In this document: piece after piece, positions 5,869 through 6,318 of the stretch
Numbering within the stretch: position 1 is the stretch's first letter
How the letters are laid out: each line of letters starts with the position of its first letter
NCBI GenBank assembly: GCA_030741455.1
Contig: JASLVI010000085.1
Span: forward strand, 1 to 6,318
Reading direction: 5' to 3'
DNA: 6,318 nt
Source: Candidatus Poseidoniaceae archaeon
Lineage (GTDB): Archaea > Thermoplasmatota > Poseidoniia > Poseidoniales > Poseidoniaceae
Translations under genes and position numbers: made by a program
Notes under the pieces: generated by a model
What the model saw: only the letters and a program-made list of their open reading frames with translations
Told to the model about the DNA's origin: nothing
The model's database searches: none

Positions 5869-6318
5869 ATGAGTGGACTCTTGAGTAAGGCTAGTGCAGC
5901 AGAAGAAACAACACAACAAGAACCAGTTGAGCAGGAATCGAAGGTTGAAGCCGGCCCACTCGCTCAATCCAGTGATGGGCCAGATATCTCGACCATTCTA
6001 ACCTCCATTGGTTGGGCTGTCATCGTCGTCGGGGGACTCCTTTCACTTCAAGGCGGATTTTGGGGCTTGATTGTCGTCCTCGTCGTTCTCGTTATCGGTA
6101 TTGGTGCGCTTTATGCTGGCCAAAACATGTCTGAGGATGGTGTTGATCCTATGAAAATGGGAGTGGCGGCTGCTCTTGCAATTCTTCTTGCAGCAGGCCC
6201 GTATGGTGTTTCGTTGTTCATGCCTGACAGTGGTTCGTTCGGGATAAGTGACCTCGAACTCAAAGAAGATTCAGATGAGATTTCGTTCCGTGTCATTGGT
6301 TCAGCAAGTTCAGTCGAT
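5869..6318 (+). CDS. N-terminal part of a three-helix membrane protein, cut by the window edge
   Basis: A frame opens at ATG 5869 and stays open for 150 codons to the end of the window. It is the first start codon after the in-frame TGA at 5857. The protein begins with a polar, Glu/Gln-rich, probably disordered cytoplasmic tail (residues 1-40). Three hydrophobic helices follow (about 42-61, 64-84 and 97-118), then a soluble region beginning PDSGSFGISDLELKED that is presumably extracellular. The wobble-position pattern and amino-acid make-up look coding. The Shine-Dalgarno is weak (GAG at 5863-5865), so a leaderless or short-leader transcript is possible. It lies 80 bases after the secreted protein on the same strand and could be cotranscribed with it or have its own promoter. 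I recognise no family. Confidence 0.75.
   Translation, partial: MSGLLSKASAAEETTQQEPVEQESKVEAGPLAQSSDGPDISTILTSIGWAVIVVGGLLSLQGGFWGLIVVLVVLVIGIGALYAGQNMSEDGVDPMKMGVAAALAILLAAGPYGVSLFMPDSGSFGISDLELKEDSDEISFRVIGSASSVD

Noticed and set aside
1..6318. CRISPR array, insertion sequence, phage or toxin-antitoxin signatures
   Set aside because: No regularly spaced repeats, terminal inverted repeats, transposase motifs or small toxin-antitoxin pairs were seen on either strand.

Overview
The window looks archaeal, and most like a planktonic marine euryarchaeon such as Marine Group II (Candidatus Poseidoniales). This is inferred from four features. The tRNA gene has no encoded CCA end. One gene is preceded by a Shine-Dalgarno sequence exactly complementary to the archaeal 16S 3' end. 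One surface protein ends in a PGF-CTERM-like anchor. Another exported protein ends in a thrombospondin-type-3-like calcium-binding tail. No phylogenetic marker is present, so the assignment is provisional.

Layout. The left half (19-3275) is a two-gene operon on the minus strand. Upstream is a membrane-anchored, probably extracellular protein built from what look like five OB-fold-like repeats plus an Asp-rich calcium-binding C-terminus (1530-3275). Eight bases after its stop begins a TctA/COG1784-family polytopic membrane protein (19-1521), whose ribosome binding site contains the upstream stop codon. Diverging from this operon on the plus strand is an HD-domain dNTP triphosphohydrolase-like enzyme (3287-4675). 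Its catalytic residues align by hand with those of SAMHD1, and it has a sliding-clamp-binding-like peptide at its extreme C-terminus. A CAU-anticodon tRNA (4700-4773) follows 24 bases later, more likely tRNA-Ile2 than elongator tRNA-Met. Next come a secreted, two-domain, PGF-CTERM-like surface protein (4835-5788) and the first 150 codons of a three-helix membrane protein that runs off the right edge (5869-6318).

How the genes relate. Only the minus-strand pair is convincingly one transcription and translation unit. It suggests a TctA-like permease working with an exported partner that is not the classical TctC binding protein. The HD enzyme and tRNA are housekeeping-type genes. The two rightmost genes continue the cell-envelope theme but have no assignable function. 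No mobile element, CRISPR array or phage gene was seen. The most unusual items are the OB-repeat protein coupled to the TctA homologue, the clamp-binding-like tail on the dNTPase, and the acidic extension beyond the PGF-CTERM-like anchor.
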